NCBI GenBank assembly: GCA_031418715.1
Contig: JANOJL010000023.1
Span: 31,708-95,707, forward strand
Reading direction: 5' to 3'
DNA length: 64,000 bases
Source of the DNA: JANMDU01 sp031418715
GTDB lineage: Bacteria; Pseudomonadota; Gammaproteobacteria; Burkholderiales; Burkholderiaceae_C
Shown: in pieces, positions 17,264-24,632 of the stretch
Position numbering within the stretch: position 1 is the stretch's first letter
How the letters are laid out: each line of letters opens with the position of its first letter
Position numbers and translations under genes: made by a program
The notes under the pieces: generated by a model
Databases searched by the model: none
Told to the model about the DNA's origin: nothing
Seen by the model: only the letters and a program-made list of their open reading frames with translations

Positions 17264-17358
17264 ATTTACTCAATTAGTGCAGACCCACAGGACAATTTAC
17301 ATTGCTGCATCACGTTATCGATCTAGTTCAACCAACACATGCAGCACAACCATTCCAG

Positions 17359-18153
17359 ATGACCACAGCCACAAAATCAAATTGGTCTCGCCAAGAGACG
17401 ATTGCCGCTTTACATGTGTACATGCAGCTATCTTTTGGTCAATTGCATGCTAGGAACGCATTGATCAAACAGTTCGCTGTTTGGATTGGAAGAACTGCGA
17501 ATTCAGTTGCTTTGAAATTAGTCAATTTCGCCAGCCTTGACCCACAAATATTAGCAAGTGGGCGTAAGGGCATGGGCAATTCGTCAGCACTTGATAAGGC
17601 TATTTGGAACGATCTCAACAAGAATTGGACCTCGATGACATTAGAGGCGGCCAAGGCGTATGAGACTCTTGCTGTCAACAACGGCCTGAGTCCAGTGGTA
17701 GATGTGGCTGACGATTTAGCCGCGGAAGGGTTTGTATTTCCTGCTGGAAAGACGCGCAGTGCAACGGTTCAGGTCCGGGTGAATCAAGCAAGATTTAGAA
17801 AAACCGTTTTGGCGAGTTACAAGAGCACCTGCTGCATCAGTGGGCTAAAGAATCCTAAGCTACTTGTCGCTAGCCACATCGTTCCTTGGAGCATTGATCA
17901 AGAAAATCGGCTTAATCCTCGCAATGGGCTCTGCCTTTCTGCGCTGCATGATCGTGCGTTCGATCAAGGCTTAATGAGCATTAGCAAAGAGGGTAGGGTG
18001 TTGATATCAAAATCAATGATTCCCGAGCAAAACGAGTCTGCTTTCGCTAGGCACTTTCTAGCTTGCCAAGATGCAGTCGTTCAAATTCCTGAGCGGTTTG
18101 CACCTGATAGTTCGTTTCTGAACTGGCATAGAGAAAATATATTCACGCCCTGA
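17359..18153 (+). CDS. HNH endonuclease, solitary (restriction-like)
   Basis: 264 residues from the ATG at 17359; an in-frame ATG at 17302 would add 19 residues of unlikely sequence. The N-terminal domain (SNWSRQETIAALHVYMQL, then LKLVNFASLDP) is the one found in a family of putative restriction endonucleases. A C-terminal HNH domain follows: CCISGLKNPKLLVASHIVPWS (about 158-178), then NPRNGLCLSALHDRAFD. No methyltransferase gene is adjacent, so it may restrict modified DNA, belong to a nicking system, or be a stranded defence gene. Lower GC than the flanking helicase gene suggests transfer. Confidence 0.78.
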   Translation: MTTATKSNWSRQETIAALHVYMQLSFGQLHARNALIKQFAVWIGRTANSVALKLVNFASLDPQILASGRKGMGNSSALDKAIWNDLNKNWTSMTLEAAKAYETLAVNNGLSPVVDVADDLAAEGFVFPAGKTRSATVQVRVNQARFRKTVLASYKSTCCISGLKNPKLLVASHIVPWSIDQENRLNPRNGLCLSALHDRAFDQGLMSISKEGRVLISKSMIPEQNESAFARHFLACQDAVVQIPERFAPDSSFLNWHRENIFTP

Positions 18154-18228
18154 AAACTCAATTGGTGAGAATGAACCAGAGCGCCATACGCGCAACACTC
18201 TCCAAATTTACCAAGACAGCTATCGCTG

Positions 18229-18237
18229 AAAAAAAAG
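18229..18237 (-). terminator. T-run terminator after SRP RNA
   Basis: An eight-T run on the minus strand directly follows the 3' arm of the SRP RNA. Confidence 0.5.
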
Positions 18238-18244
18238 GTGACGA

Positions 18245-18349
18245 GCCTTGACCCCGGCACTGACTCTACAGTTAGGGCTGCTTGGTTCCCCACCTGACCC
18301 GGTTGGCCGCTTCACCATGCGGGAAGGCCCGTCAACGCTATTGTAAGGC
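18245..18349 (-). ncRNA. ffs: Signal recognition particle RNA (4.5S RNA)
   Basis: The minus strand carries the conserved SRP helix 8 core: GGGTCAGGTGGGGAACC then AAGCAGCCCTAAC, with a GGAA tetraloop and the asymmetric loop bound by Ffh. Ends pair as GCCTT with AAGGC, giving about 105 nucleotides, and a T run follows. The RNA works with Ffh in co-translational targeting to the membrane. Its promoter must overlap the start of the divergent acetyltransferase gene. Exact ends are estimated from pairing. Confidence 0.88.
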
Positions 18350-18368
18350 TTGGTTTGGAGCGCTGATA

Positions 18369-18905
18369 ATGAACTCCATGCCAAACATTCCGAGTTTTGA
18401 GTCAAGTCGTTTGTTACTTCGACCCTTCAAGCCAGAAGATTTCGAGTCGATGGCGATGTTTTATGCGTCTGAGGTTTCGCGGCCGTATGGTGGCCCGTGC
18501 TCACGCGAGGAGGCTTGGCGCAAATTCGCGGTGTATTCGGGGCATTGGGTGTTGCGCGGTTTTGGGCCTTGGGCGTTGGAAACCAAAGATTCAGGCCAGT
18601 TTGTGGGGCTGTGCGGCATGTGGTTTCCAGAAGGCTTTCCAGAGCCAGAGATCTCTTGGGCCTTGATTCCGGGGCAGCATGGCAAGGGCTATGCGACGGA
18701 GGCTGCGCGGCGTGCGCTGCGAGCTGCGTATGAGGATTTTGGGTGGAAAACGGCAGTGAGTGTGATTGCGACAGACAACGCGGCTTCGCATGCGGTGGCG
18801 CAGCGGTTGGGAGCAAAGCAAGAGAGCCGCATTGATTTTCGCGGTGGGCAGGCAGATGTGTATCGGCATGTTTGCCTGAATGCGTTGCTTCAAACGGTGG
18901 AATGA
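18369..18905 (+). CDS. GNAT-family N-acetyltransferase (RimJ/RimL-like)
   Basis: 178 residues from the ATG at 18369; any longer form would run through the SRP RNA gene, which decides the start. Features of the family: SRLLLRPFKPEDFE at the N-terminus, the acetyl-CoA pyrophosphate loop region PGQHGKGYATEAARRALR, and TDNAASHAVAQRLGAKQE near the end. Probably acetylates an amine on a small molecule or protein N-terminus; the substrate cannot be told from sequence. Confidence 0.85.
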   Translation: MNSMPNIPSFESSRLLLRPFKPEDFESMAMFYASEVSRPYGGPCSREEAWRKFAVYSGHWVLRGFGPWALETKDSGQFVGLCGMWFPEGFPEPEISWALIPGQHGKGYATEAARRALRAAYEDFGWKTAVSVIATDNAASHAVAQRLGAKQESRIDFRGGQADVYRHVCLNALLQTVE

Positions 18906-18922
18906 CTGATGCAGCGATGTCT

Positions 18923-18985
18923 GATGCTTTTTAGGCCTGTAGCCGGCGTACTTACTGCGCAGAGCGCTATTGAATTAGGAGCATT
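18923..18985 (-). repeat. Palindrome-headed repeat element, copy 6
   Basis: Reverse orientation, diverged: TTTTTAGGCCTGTAGCC, TGCGCAGAGCGCTATTGAAT. Between convergent acetyltransferase and DeoR-type genes. Confidence 0.65.
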
Positions 18986-19004
18986 CTGCAAAGCGCCAAC
19001 GGCT

Positions 19005-19769
19005 TCAATCTACCAAGCAGCGCTGAATCACCACACCAGAAGTTTGTAATGGTTCGAGGGCTACATCAGATGCCGTCCCACTCACTAGCAGCCTGCTGAT
19101 GCCCTTGAAGGGCATGATCTGATAGCTCGACGCGGCACCGATTTTCTCGCTCGATGCCAGTACGACCGTCTCTGCGGCTCGTGCGGCAATGGCACGTTTC
19201 AGGGCCGCTTCTTCGTAATCGCCAGTGGTCAGGCCTGCCTCGGCATGCACGCCGGTCACCCCCATGAAAAACCAATCGATTTGAATCTGCTGCAATTGCG
19301 CGAGCGTTGTGCCGCCCATGTTGACCATCGAGTGGCGAAACAGCGTGCCGCCAAGCAAGATGATTTGAATCTGCACATGCTCGGCTAAGGCCAGCGCCAC
19401 CTCGGGGCTGTGCGTGACCACGGTGGTTTGCAAACGTGCAGGCAGAGCCTGCGCCAGTGCCAAAGCAGTCGTGCCGCCGTCTAAAAACACCACCTGGCGC
19501 GGAGCAATCAACGCAGTGGCAGCCTGCGCTAACACGCGCTTTTCTTGTGTGGCAATCTCTCGGCGTGCTGGAACACTGCCCACTGCAGGCGAAGCAGGCA
19601 ACGCCCCGCCATGCACGCGCTGCACGCGCCCTTGCTTGCCCAGCTCGCGCAAATCGCGCCGAATCGTGTCTTCAGACGTGCCCAGCTCTTGCGCCACATC
19701 GGCGGCCACCAATTGCCCCGTCGATTGCAGGCGATCAAGCAGCCATTGTTTTCGTTGTTGGTTCAGCAT
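19005..19769 (-). CDS. DeoR-family transcriptional regulator
   Basis: 254 residues. The N-terminal DeoR helix-turn-helix is plain (about 5-55: QRKQWLLDRLQSTGQLVAAD, then SEDTIRRDLRELGKQGRVQRVHGG). The C-terminal sensor domain has DGGTTALALAQALP, LLGGTLFRHS and the phosphosugar-type segment GLTTGDYEEAALKRAI. Such proteins usually repress a neighbouring carbohydrate or nucleoside gene and are released by a phosphorylated sugar. The divergent deoxyribosyltransferase-like gene is the obvious target; repeats in the shared region could be its operators. Confidence 0.88.
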   Translation of the reverse strand: MLNQQRKQWLLDRLQSTGQLVAADVAQELGTSEDTIRRDLRELGKQGRVQRVHGGALPASPAVGSVPARREIATQEKRVLAQAATALIAPRQVVFLDGGTTALALAQALPARLQTTVVTHSPEVALALAEHVQIQIILLGGTLFRHSMVNMGGTTLAQLQQIQIDWFFMGVTGVHAEAGLTTGDYEEAALKRAIAARAAETVVLASSEKIGAASSYQIMPFKGISRLLVSGTASDVALEPLQTSGVVIQRCLVD

Positions 19770-19770
19770 T

Positions 19771-19846
19771 TCTTGATTTTGCCTGATATTTCTAAATAAA
19801 TCTTGATTTTGATGGAATTATCTGCCAATATTTGCCTGTTATTTCT
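19771..19846. promoter_or_regulatory. Candidate DeoR-type operators in a divergent promoter region
   Basis: Two direct repeats are visible: TCTTGATTTT at 19771-19780 and 19801-19810 (30 bases apart), and TGCCTGATATTTCT / TGCCTGTTATTTCT at 19780-19793 and 19833-19846 (53 bases apart, about five helical turns). All lie between the divergent starts. Confidence 0.5.
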
Positions 19847-19876
19847 TGTATTGTCTTGTTTTAAAGGAAAATCACC

Positions 19877-20275
19877 GTGAATTCAACTGTTTCTGCACTC
19901 AAGCGTCAACACCCATGGCTGATCATGATGGCAGGCCCTTACATGTCGGGCACGGGCGGCGACCCTGCCAAAATCGCGGCCAACCGCGCCCGCTTGGAAA
20001 GCTATTGCCTGCCCATTTACGAAAAAGGCCACCTCGCTGTGGTCGGCGAATGGTTTGCTTTACCGATCATGCATGCCGCTGGTAGCCTGCAGCATGGCGA
20101 CAGCATTTTTGAGGCCTACCAATACCCCGTCGCGCACCGTCTCATTCAACGCTGCGATGCCGTGCTGCGCATCCCCGGCGAATCGCGCGGCGCAGACATG
20201 GATGTGGCGCATGCCAAATCGCTGGGCTTGCGGGTGTTTTATTCCTTGGAAGAGATACCTGAGGCAAAGCTTTAG
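19877..20275 (+). CDS. DUF4406 / nucleoside 2-deoxyribosyltransferase-like protein
   Basis: 132 residues from a GTG start with AAAGGA eight bases upstream. The fold is suggested by MAGPYMSG near residue 20 and by RCDAVLRIPGESRGADMDVAHAKSLGLRVFYS at the end, which resemble the substrate loop and the Asp/Glu pair of deoxyribosyltransferases. Probable role is cleavage or transfer of a nucleoside or nucleotide glycosidic bond. Control by the divergent DeoR-type regulator fits nucleoside or sugar metabolism, but neither substrate nor reaction is shown. Confidence 0.7.
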   Translation: MNSTVSALKRQHPWLIMMAGPYMSGTGGDPAKIAANRARLESYCLPIYEKGHLAVVGEWFALPIMHAAGSLQHGDSIFEAYQYPVAHRLIQRCDAVLRIPGESRGADMDVAHAKSLGLRVFYSLEEIPEAKL

Positions 20276-20333
20276 GGCTTTTGGGCTGACAGACCAATGG
20301 CGATCTGCGCAAAGCGCTATTAAATTCATAGTT
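20274..20333 (-). repeat. Palindrome-headed repeat element, copy 7
   Basis: Reverse orientation, starting at the stop codon of the deoxyribosyltransferase-like gene: GGGCTTTTGGGCTG, ATCTGCGCAAAGCGC, TATTAAATTCATAG. Confidence 0.7.
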
Positions 20334-20403
20334 TTACACCATCAATCCGCATCGCATTTGGCGGTGCAAAGGTAGTAATGGACACATCCCATTGCCAAAA
20401 ATG

Positions 20404-20440
20404 AAAAAGCCGCCAAGCTTTGCAGCAGGGCGGCTTTTTG
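20404..20440 (-). terminator. Intrinsic terminator after rpmG
   Basis: Minus strand AAAAAGCCGCC, 14-base loop, GGCGGCTTTTT; 19 bases after the rpmG stop. Confidence 0.85.
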
Positions 20441-20458
20441 GAGAATACGGAAATTAGC

Positions 20459-20629
20459 TTATTTCAGCTTCACTTCTTTGTATTCCACATGCTTGCGAGC
20501 TTTTGGATCAAATTTCATGATCAGCATTTTCTCGGGCATGGTTTTCTTGTTTTTCGTGGTCGTGTAGAAGTGACCGGTGTCAGCTGTGGACTGCAGCTTG
20601 ATTTTTTCGCGTCCGCCTTTGCTTGCCAT
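20459..20629 (-). CDS. rpmG: 50S ribosomal protein L33
   Basis: 56 residues beginning MASKGGREKIKLQSTADTGH and ending VEYKEVKLK. This is the zinc-free form of L33 (no CxxC pairs). Located 12 bases after rpmB, the normal rpmB-rpmG order, and followed by an intrinsic terminator. Confidence 0.96.
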   Translation of the reverse strand: MASKGGREKIKLQSTADTGHFYTTTKNKKTMPEKMLIMKFDPKARKHVEYKEVKLK

Positions 20630-20641
20630 GTTCGGTGCTCC

Positions 20642-20875
20642 TTAAGCTTGGCCGCGTGCGCGCAGGTCTGCGAGCACAGCATCGATGCCGTTTTTGTCGA
20701 TCAGGCGCAGCGCAGCGTTTGTTACGCGCAGACGCACCCAGCGGTTTTCGGTTTCGACAAAGAAACGACGGTATTGCAGGTTCGGGAGGAACCTGCGCTT
20801 GGTTTTGTTGTTGGCATGGGAAACATTGTTTCCGACCATAGGCTTCTTGCCCGTTACATCACATACGCGTGCCAT
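20642..20875 (-). CDS. rpmB: 50S ribosomal protein L28
   Basis: 77 residues with the L28 signature MARVCDVTGKKPMVGNNVSH, then NLQYRRFFVETENRWVRLRV. Usual length. First gene of a two-gene operon with rpmG. The promoter upstream shares a 23-base identical block with that of the rpsF operon. Confidence 0.97.
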   Translation of the reverse strand: MARVCDVTGKKPMVGNNVSHANNKTKRRFLPNLQYRRFFVETENRWVRLRVTNAALRLIDKNGIDAVLADLRARGQA

Positions 20876-20980
20876 ATTGAAGCACTCCTAGCTAAAAAAT
20901 TAACGGCTCCCGCCGCACCTCGCTGCCAACAGAGCCTTTGCAGGCGCTGATTCAGCGGTCTAAAAACCTGCCCTAAAGCA

Positions 20981-21003
20981 GGTAAGCCCATGATTATAGC
21001 CCG
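20981..21003 (-). promoter_or_regulatory. Promoter of rpmB-rpmG (23-bp motif shared with rpsF promoter)
   Basis: Minus strand TATAAT (20993-20998) followed by CATGGGCTTACC; identical over 23 bases to 7561-7583. The GC-rich stretch after the -10 box is typical of promoters repressed by ppGpp. Confidence 0.7.
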
Positions 21004-21019
21004 GAAAAGCTGGGATTTT

Positions 21020-21576
21020 TTATGCTGTATTGCGGGTAGTCGATGTGGCATAAATCTCGTTACCAATCCCGCGCACCATAGAGTGCGCAATCACTTTGTG
21101 GGCGGGTGCCACAGGGATCATGTAAAGCCACCCGAGCCAATTGTGAATATGCACCACCGTGGTCACGGTGACGACGGTGCCTCCATTCATTGAATCTGCT
21201 TATTTGTGGACAGACACGACGACATTCAAGTGTTTGTCGCTGTCACCCAGCAGAACTTCGTTGTCTGAGTTGGAGATCAAGGTAAAGATGCCAACATGGT
21301 CGCCAGCTTGATAGTCGGATACTTTCTTATTCGGATCGATCTGCGCGATGCCGCCTAAATTTTCAACCCAAACAACGCGACGATACGATTTCGAAGTGCC
21401 ATCAATCTGTCGATCCATGCGGGTGTTTTTCTGGCAACTCGAAGGAACTGCTCCAAAGCGTTGAGGTTTGGCTCAGCTGCCCGGATGGCCCAGGCATCAT
21501 GAAAGTAGGCTCGCGGTAGACGCGAGACGATTCGGCTGCCATGGGGCGCAGTGGATGCTGTGGGACGGTTCTTCAT
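21020..21576 (-). pseudogene. DUF2867 family gene, broken by a frameshift and a nonsense codon
   Basis: Three blocks on the minus strand add up to one DUF2867 protein of about 185 residues. Block 1 (21576-21355) has RIVSRLPRAYFHDAWAIRA and ends ALFGLK. A one-base loss in an A run at about 21360-21363 shifts the frame; restoring it gives GLKNLGGIAQIDP, continuing as block 2. Block 2 ends VVVSVHK at an in-frame TAA (21200-21202). The same frame then continues as GGTVVTVTTVVHIHNWLG and WLYMIPVAPAHKVIAHSM to the stop at 21020. It lies downstream of the SRPBCC and epimerase genes, which are its usual neighbours. The function of DUF2867 is not known to me. Confidence 0.8.
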
Positions 21577-21633
21577 AGGTTCTACTTTTCCAAGTTTGTG
21601 ATTGGGGCGATTCGAATCTTGTTGTTTAACCCG

Positions 21634-22137
21634 TCAATGGGCTGCTCGGCGTGGCTGTGTTGAGCCGCCTGCCAAGCGCCGCAGCAAGTTCACATACGCA
21701 TTCCACCGATTGCGTTGAAGCACGGGCTCAAACTGCGCTTGCAGTTTGTCAAACAGGTCTTCGACCACGGCATCGTGCATGTAGCGGATGCTCAAATGCC
21801 AAGCAATGAGGAATTTCAACGTGGGCTGTGTGTCGATGGTGTGGGTCAGCAGGGTGCGGGTTGGGCTGATCGCTTGCAGCTCGATTTCATGAAAACCTTG
21901 GCTACCGCGCAGAAACTCAAAACGCACGCGTCGCTCGGGTTCACAAATGCTCACGCGGTAGCGGATCGGTCCGTGGCCACCGCTGGCGCCTTCTTGCAAA
22001 GGGCGATCGAGTTGCATGCGCGGCCAGTCTTCATGTGGCCAAACGCAGTCTTGCGCGCTGCCAAGCGTGAGCAAAAGCGGCTTGATTTCCGCGATTGATG
22101 CGCCGATCTGACGGGTGTGGATGTTGATGATTCTCAT
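21634..22137 (-). CDS. SRPBCC-type lipid/ligand-binding fold protein
   Basis: 167 residues from the ATG at 22137, which overlaps the epimerase stop by ATGA. The sequence reads like a polyketide-cyclase/START fold: GPIRYRVSICEPERRVRFEF then a C-terminal helix with HDAVVEDLFDKLQAQFEPVLQ. No catalytic residues can be assigned. Second gene of the operon epimerase - SRPBCC - DUF2867 (decayed). Confidence 0.65.
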   Translation of the reverse strand: MRIINIHTRQIGASIAEIKPLLLTLGSAQDCVWPHEDWPRMQLDRPLQEGASGGHGPIRYRVSICEPERRVRFEFLRGSQGFHEIELQAISPTRTLLTHTIDTQPTLKFLIAWHLSIRYMHDAVVEDLFDKLQAQFEPVLQRNRWNAYVNLLRRLAGGSTQPRRAAH

Positions 22138-23057
22138 GGTGCTGACTCCGTGGTTACTATGAATTTGGTAGCGCTCTGCGCAGGTAATATGTGGGCAATC
22201 ACTGGTTTTGGCATGCAACGTAGCCAATACAGGGCTTCATTGCTCTCGCTGGTGATGCCCGCTTGCAGAACGCGGATGCCATCTGAGCTGATGGTTTTCT
22301 GCGGCAGGAATTCGGCGAGTTTGGCCACGAGGCGCAGCAGTGTCCAAGGCATGGGCAGCCAGAGTGCGGCGCTCAAGCCCAGCGCGTGCCGCACTTCATG
22401 GAGCAATTCGCGCAAGCTGAGCTCCTGCGGCCCGGCCAGCTCAATGGCGCGATGCAATGCCTTGGGATGCTCGCAAATGCGGCAGATGGCAGCGGCTGCG
22501 TCGTCGCACAAGATCGGTGCGAGCATTGCACTGCCTGGGCGCAACAGGCCAGGCAGGGCGATCAAGGGAAGGCCGGCAAGGCGGTGAATCCATTGCGTGG
22601 CGCGGCTTGCGGGATCGATCAAAAGCGAAGGCCGAACGATCACGGCATCACCCCGGCTAACCAACATGGTCTGTATCAGCGCGGCCTCGGCGGCACGTTT
22701 GCTTGCCATGAGTCGGCCAGCAATGGGTTCAGCTTTGCCTGCTCCCAAAGCAGAAATATGTACCACGCGCGCCACATGCGCCTTCGCACAAGCTTCAAAC
22801 AAAGCACGCGGTGCAGCGACATGCACGGCACCAAAGCGCTGATCGCCGCGCTCAATCAAAATACCTACGGCATTGACGACCACATCCATCCCTTGCACCA
22901 GTGGCGCAAAGTCTTCCACGCTGTGTGTATAGCGAAAATCCACCTTCACATCGCAGCCACTGCGCCCCGCCGTGACCACGCTATGCCCGTGGCTGAGCAG
23001 CTCGCGCACAAGGGCGCTGCCCAGCAAACCTGCACCACCAAACACAATCACTTTCAT
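22134..23057 (-). CDS. NAD(P)-binding epimerase/NmrA-like protein
   Basis: 307 residues. The N-terminal Rossmann motif is VIVFGGAGLLGSALVRELL, followed by VVNAVGILIE and HISALGAGK, as in short atypical dehydrogenases related to NDUFA9. A typical Tyr-x-x-x-Lys is not seen; SKRAAEAAL takes its place. The last 20 or so residues (VIAHILPAQSATKFIVTT) are encoded by a palindromic repeat element, so the natural C-terminus appears to have been replaced or extended. Overlaps the SRPBCC gene by four bases. Confidence 0.78.
   Translation of the reverse strand: MKVIVFGGAGLLGSALVRELLSHGHSVVTAGRSGCDVKVDFRYTHSVEDFAPLVQGMDVVVNAVGILIERGDQRFGAVHVAAPRALFEACAKAHVARVVHISALGAGKAEPIAGRLMASKRAAEAALIQTMLVSRGDAVIVRPSLLIDPASRATQWIHRLAGLPLIALPGLLRPGSAMLAPILCDDAAAAICRICEHPKALHRAIELAGPQELSLRELLHEVRHALGLSAALWLPMPWTLLRLVAKLAEFLPQKTISSDGIRVLQAGITSESNEALYWLRCMPKPVIAHILPAQSATKFIVTTESAP
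22152..22213 (+). repeat. Palindrome-headed repeat element, copy 8 (3' end of epimerase gene)
   Basis: Forward orientation: TTACTATGAATTTGGTAGC, GCTCTGCGCAGGTAATATG, GGTTTTGGC. Read on the minus strand it encodes PVIAHILPAQSATKFIV. Confidence 0.75.
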
Positions 23058-23094
23058 GATGATCTCCTAGAGCGAAACGAGCCGGCCAAGGCAC

Positions 23095-23694
23095 TCAAAG
23101 CCACAGCCCCTTGAAAAGATTGACCAAGCTGAGCACAACAAACACAGCCATCGTGCTCCAGCCCAGCCACACCACTTGCTCAGCGGGCACATGCCAGCGC
23201 CGATAGGCATAGCTGCTCGCATCGCGTACATGCCGAAAGATGCTCACGGGCAGAAGGAGGTTGAAAAATAAGAAAGCACACATCATCGGCAGCGCCATAA
23301 GGTCAAGCCAGCCCCAGATGTGCAGCAAGCTAAACACCAAGAAATACAGCGCGATCAACAAAGTGAGGTTGATGAGGCTGAGCGGAATCCGCCAGGTGTC
23401 CAACAAAAACCGATCACGCCCCGTAAGTGATGCGCGACTGCCGCCGAAGAAGCGCATGAGCAGATGCTGATGGCGAAAGCTGGCGGCGCGCGGCGTGCCA
23501 AATAATGCCAAAGACAGCGCGGCATGAACCAGAAGCAGCACCAGGTCAAAAACTAAGCCCCGCCAAAAGCCTGTGCCCATCATGATCTGCACCACGGGCG
23601 AGATCAGCAAACTCCAAGCGAGCAAGCGATTGAAGCGAATCACAAACAGCTTGGTGTTAAATTCTGGGATGATGAGGGCGGTGAGAGTTTTCAT
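23095..23694 (-). CDS. Membrane protein of unknown function
   Basis: 199 residues from the ATG at 23694, which has AGGAAG upstream; a longer form at 23778 would run through an operator-like palindrome. About five hydrophobic segments (for example LLAWSLLISPVVQIMMG, LVFDLVLLLVHAALSLALF, LINLTLLIALYFLVFSLLH, WLGWSTMAVFVVLSLVNLF). I do not recognise the family. It lies 73 bases downstream of a GbsR-like regulator on the same strand, and carries a copy of the same 18-base palindrome found at that regulator's own promoter, so it is probably its target. Confidence 0.7.
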   Translation of the reverse strand: MKTLTALIIPEFNTKLFVIRFNRLLAWSLLISPVVQIMMGTGFWRGLVFDLVLLLVHAALSLALFGTPRAASFRHQHLLMRFFGGSRASLTGRDRFLLDTWRIPLSLINLTLLIALYFLVFSLLHIWGWLDLMALPMMCAFLFFNLLLPVSIFRHVRDASSYAYRRWHVPAEQVVWLGWSTMAVFVVLSLVNLFKGLWL

Positions 23695-23709
23695 TCTTTC
23701 TTCCTGTTG

Positions 23710-23727
23710 TTTCTGTATAAACAGAAA
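23710..23727. promoter_or_regulatory. Candidate operator of the GbsR-like regulator, site 1
   Basis: TTTCTGTATAAACAGAAA, a perfect 7-base inverted repeat with a 4-base centre, just before the membrane protein start. Matches site 2 at 24396-24413. Confidence 0.6.
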
Positions 23728-23767
23728 TTTAAGATTAAAAAAACGGAGGTGTACGAGGGGTTTGTGC

Positions 23768-24355
23768 TTAAGGCCCAATCATGCTGCCTGCAGCGGAATG
23801 ATTCGCCGCAGCATCTGCTGGCAGCTCAGCCGCATCGCCGCGAATCAGCTTTTGAATCTTCGCCCCGAGTTTGAGCACTTTAGTTAGCGTCTCGGTATCA
23901 AGACGCATCATCTCATCGCTCCAAACGCTCATCGTCTCAAGAAACGCCAGCATTTCACGGATGCGGTTCGCGCGTTCCACGCCATCAATCATGATCTCGG
24001 GCTGGGCCAGCAAATCGCGCAGCATGCTGATCGTGGGCATGATTTCGCGTTCTTTGCGCTCGCGCACTACGGTGCGAGAAAGCTCCCAAATATCCGTGCT
24101 GGCTTCGAAATGATCGCGCCTGTCGCCCATCACATGCACCATTTTGACCAAATTCCAAGATTGCAGCTCACGTAAGCTATTACTCACATTGCTTCGCGCC
24201 ACCACGAGCGTCTCGGCTATCTCATCAGCAGGCAGAGGCTTGCCGTGCAAATAAAGCAAAGCATGAATCTGCGCCACCGTGCGGTTCACACCCCAGCGCG
24301 TACCCATCTCTCCCCAATGGAGGATGAATTGCTGAGAGGTTTGGCTTAATGTCAT
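23768..24355 (-). CDS. GbsR/MarR-type transcriptional regulator
   Basis: 195 residues from the ATG at 24355. The winged helix segment is ALLYLHGKPLPADEIAETL then VARSNVSNSLRELQSWNLV, preceded by the GbsR-family hallmark HWGEMGTRWGVNRTVAQIH. The C-terminal half is helical, probably for dimerisation. Members of this family respond to choline or osmotic signals in Bacillus, but that cannot be carried over here. It probably represses itself and the next gene through the shared palindrome. Confidence 0.82.
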   Translation of the reverse strand: MTLSQTSQQFILHWGEMGTRWGVNRTVAQIHALLYLHGKPLPADEIAETLVVARSNVSNSLRELQSWNLVKMVHVMGDRRDHFEASTDIWELSRTVVRERKEREIMPTISMLRDLLAQPEIMIDGVERANRIREMLAFLETMSVWSDEMMRLDTETLTKVLKLGAKIQKLIRGDAAELPADAAANHSAAGSMIGP

Positions 24356-24390
24356 GAGAATTGCTCTATGAGCCAAATTGTGATCTTGTC

Positions 24391-24418
24391 TTTTATTTCT
24401 GTCAAGAGAGAAATAAAA
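24391..24418. promoter_or_regulatory. Candidate operator of the GbsR-like regulator, site 2
   Basis: Inverted repeat TTTTATTTCT-N8-AGAAATAAAA. Its core TTTCTGTCAAGAGAGAAA (24396-24413) matches site 1 in length and in the outer bases. Confidence 0.6.
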
Positions 24419-24632
24419 TAAATGATGTTCGATAGCAAAAATCTTGCGATCAAGGCATGCAAGCAGGGCATCGCAGTTTAGAGAGCTATATCCAATGCAG
24501 AGCAAACCTGTCACAATTAAGTCTGTATATCCGGCCCTTCCACGCCAAATGCATCCGCTATCCGGTTCAGCCGTGTCGCGGAAGGTTAATTAACCCACTA
24601 AAGTTTCCTCAAGGGAAACAGAAGGCAGCACA

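Noticed and set aside
24421..24460. Degenerate repeat-element copy near GATAGCAAAAATCTTGCG
   Set aside because: Only the right half of the head and part of the core match; too short to support.
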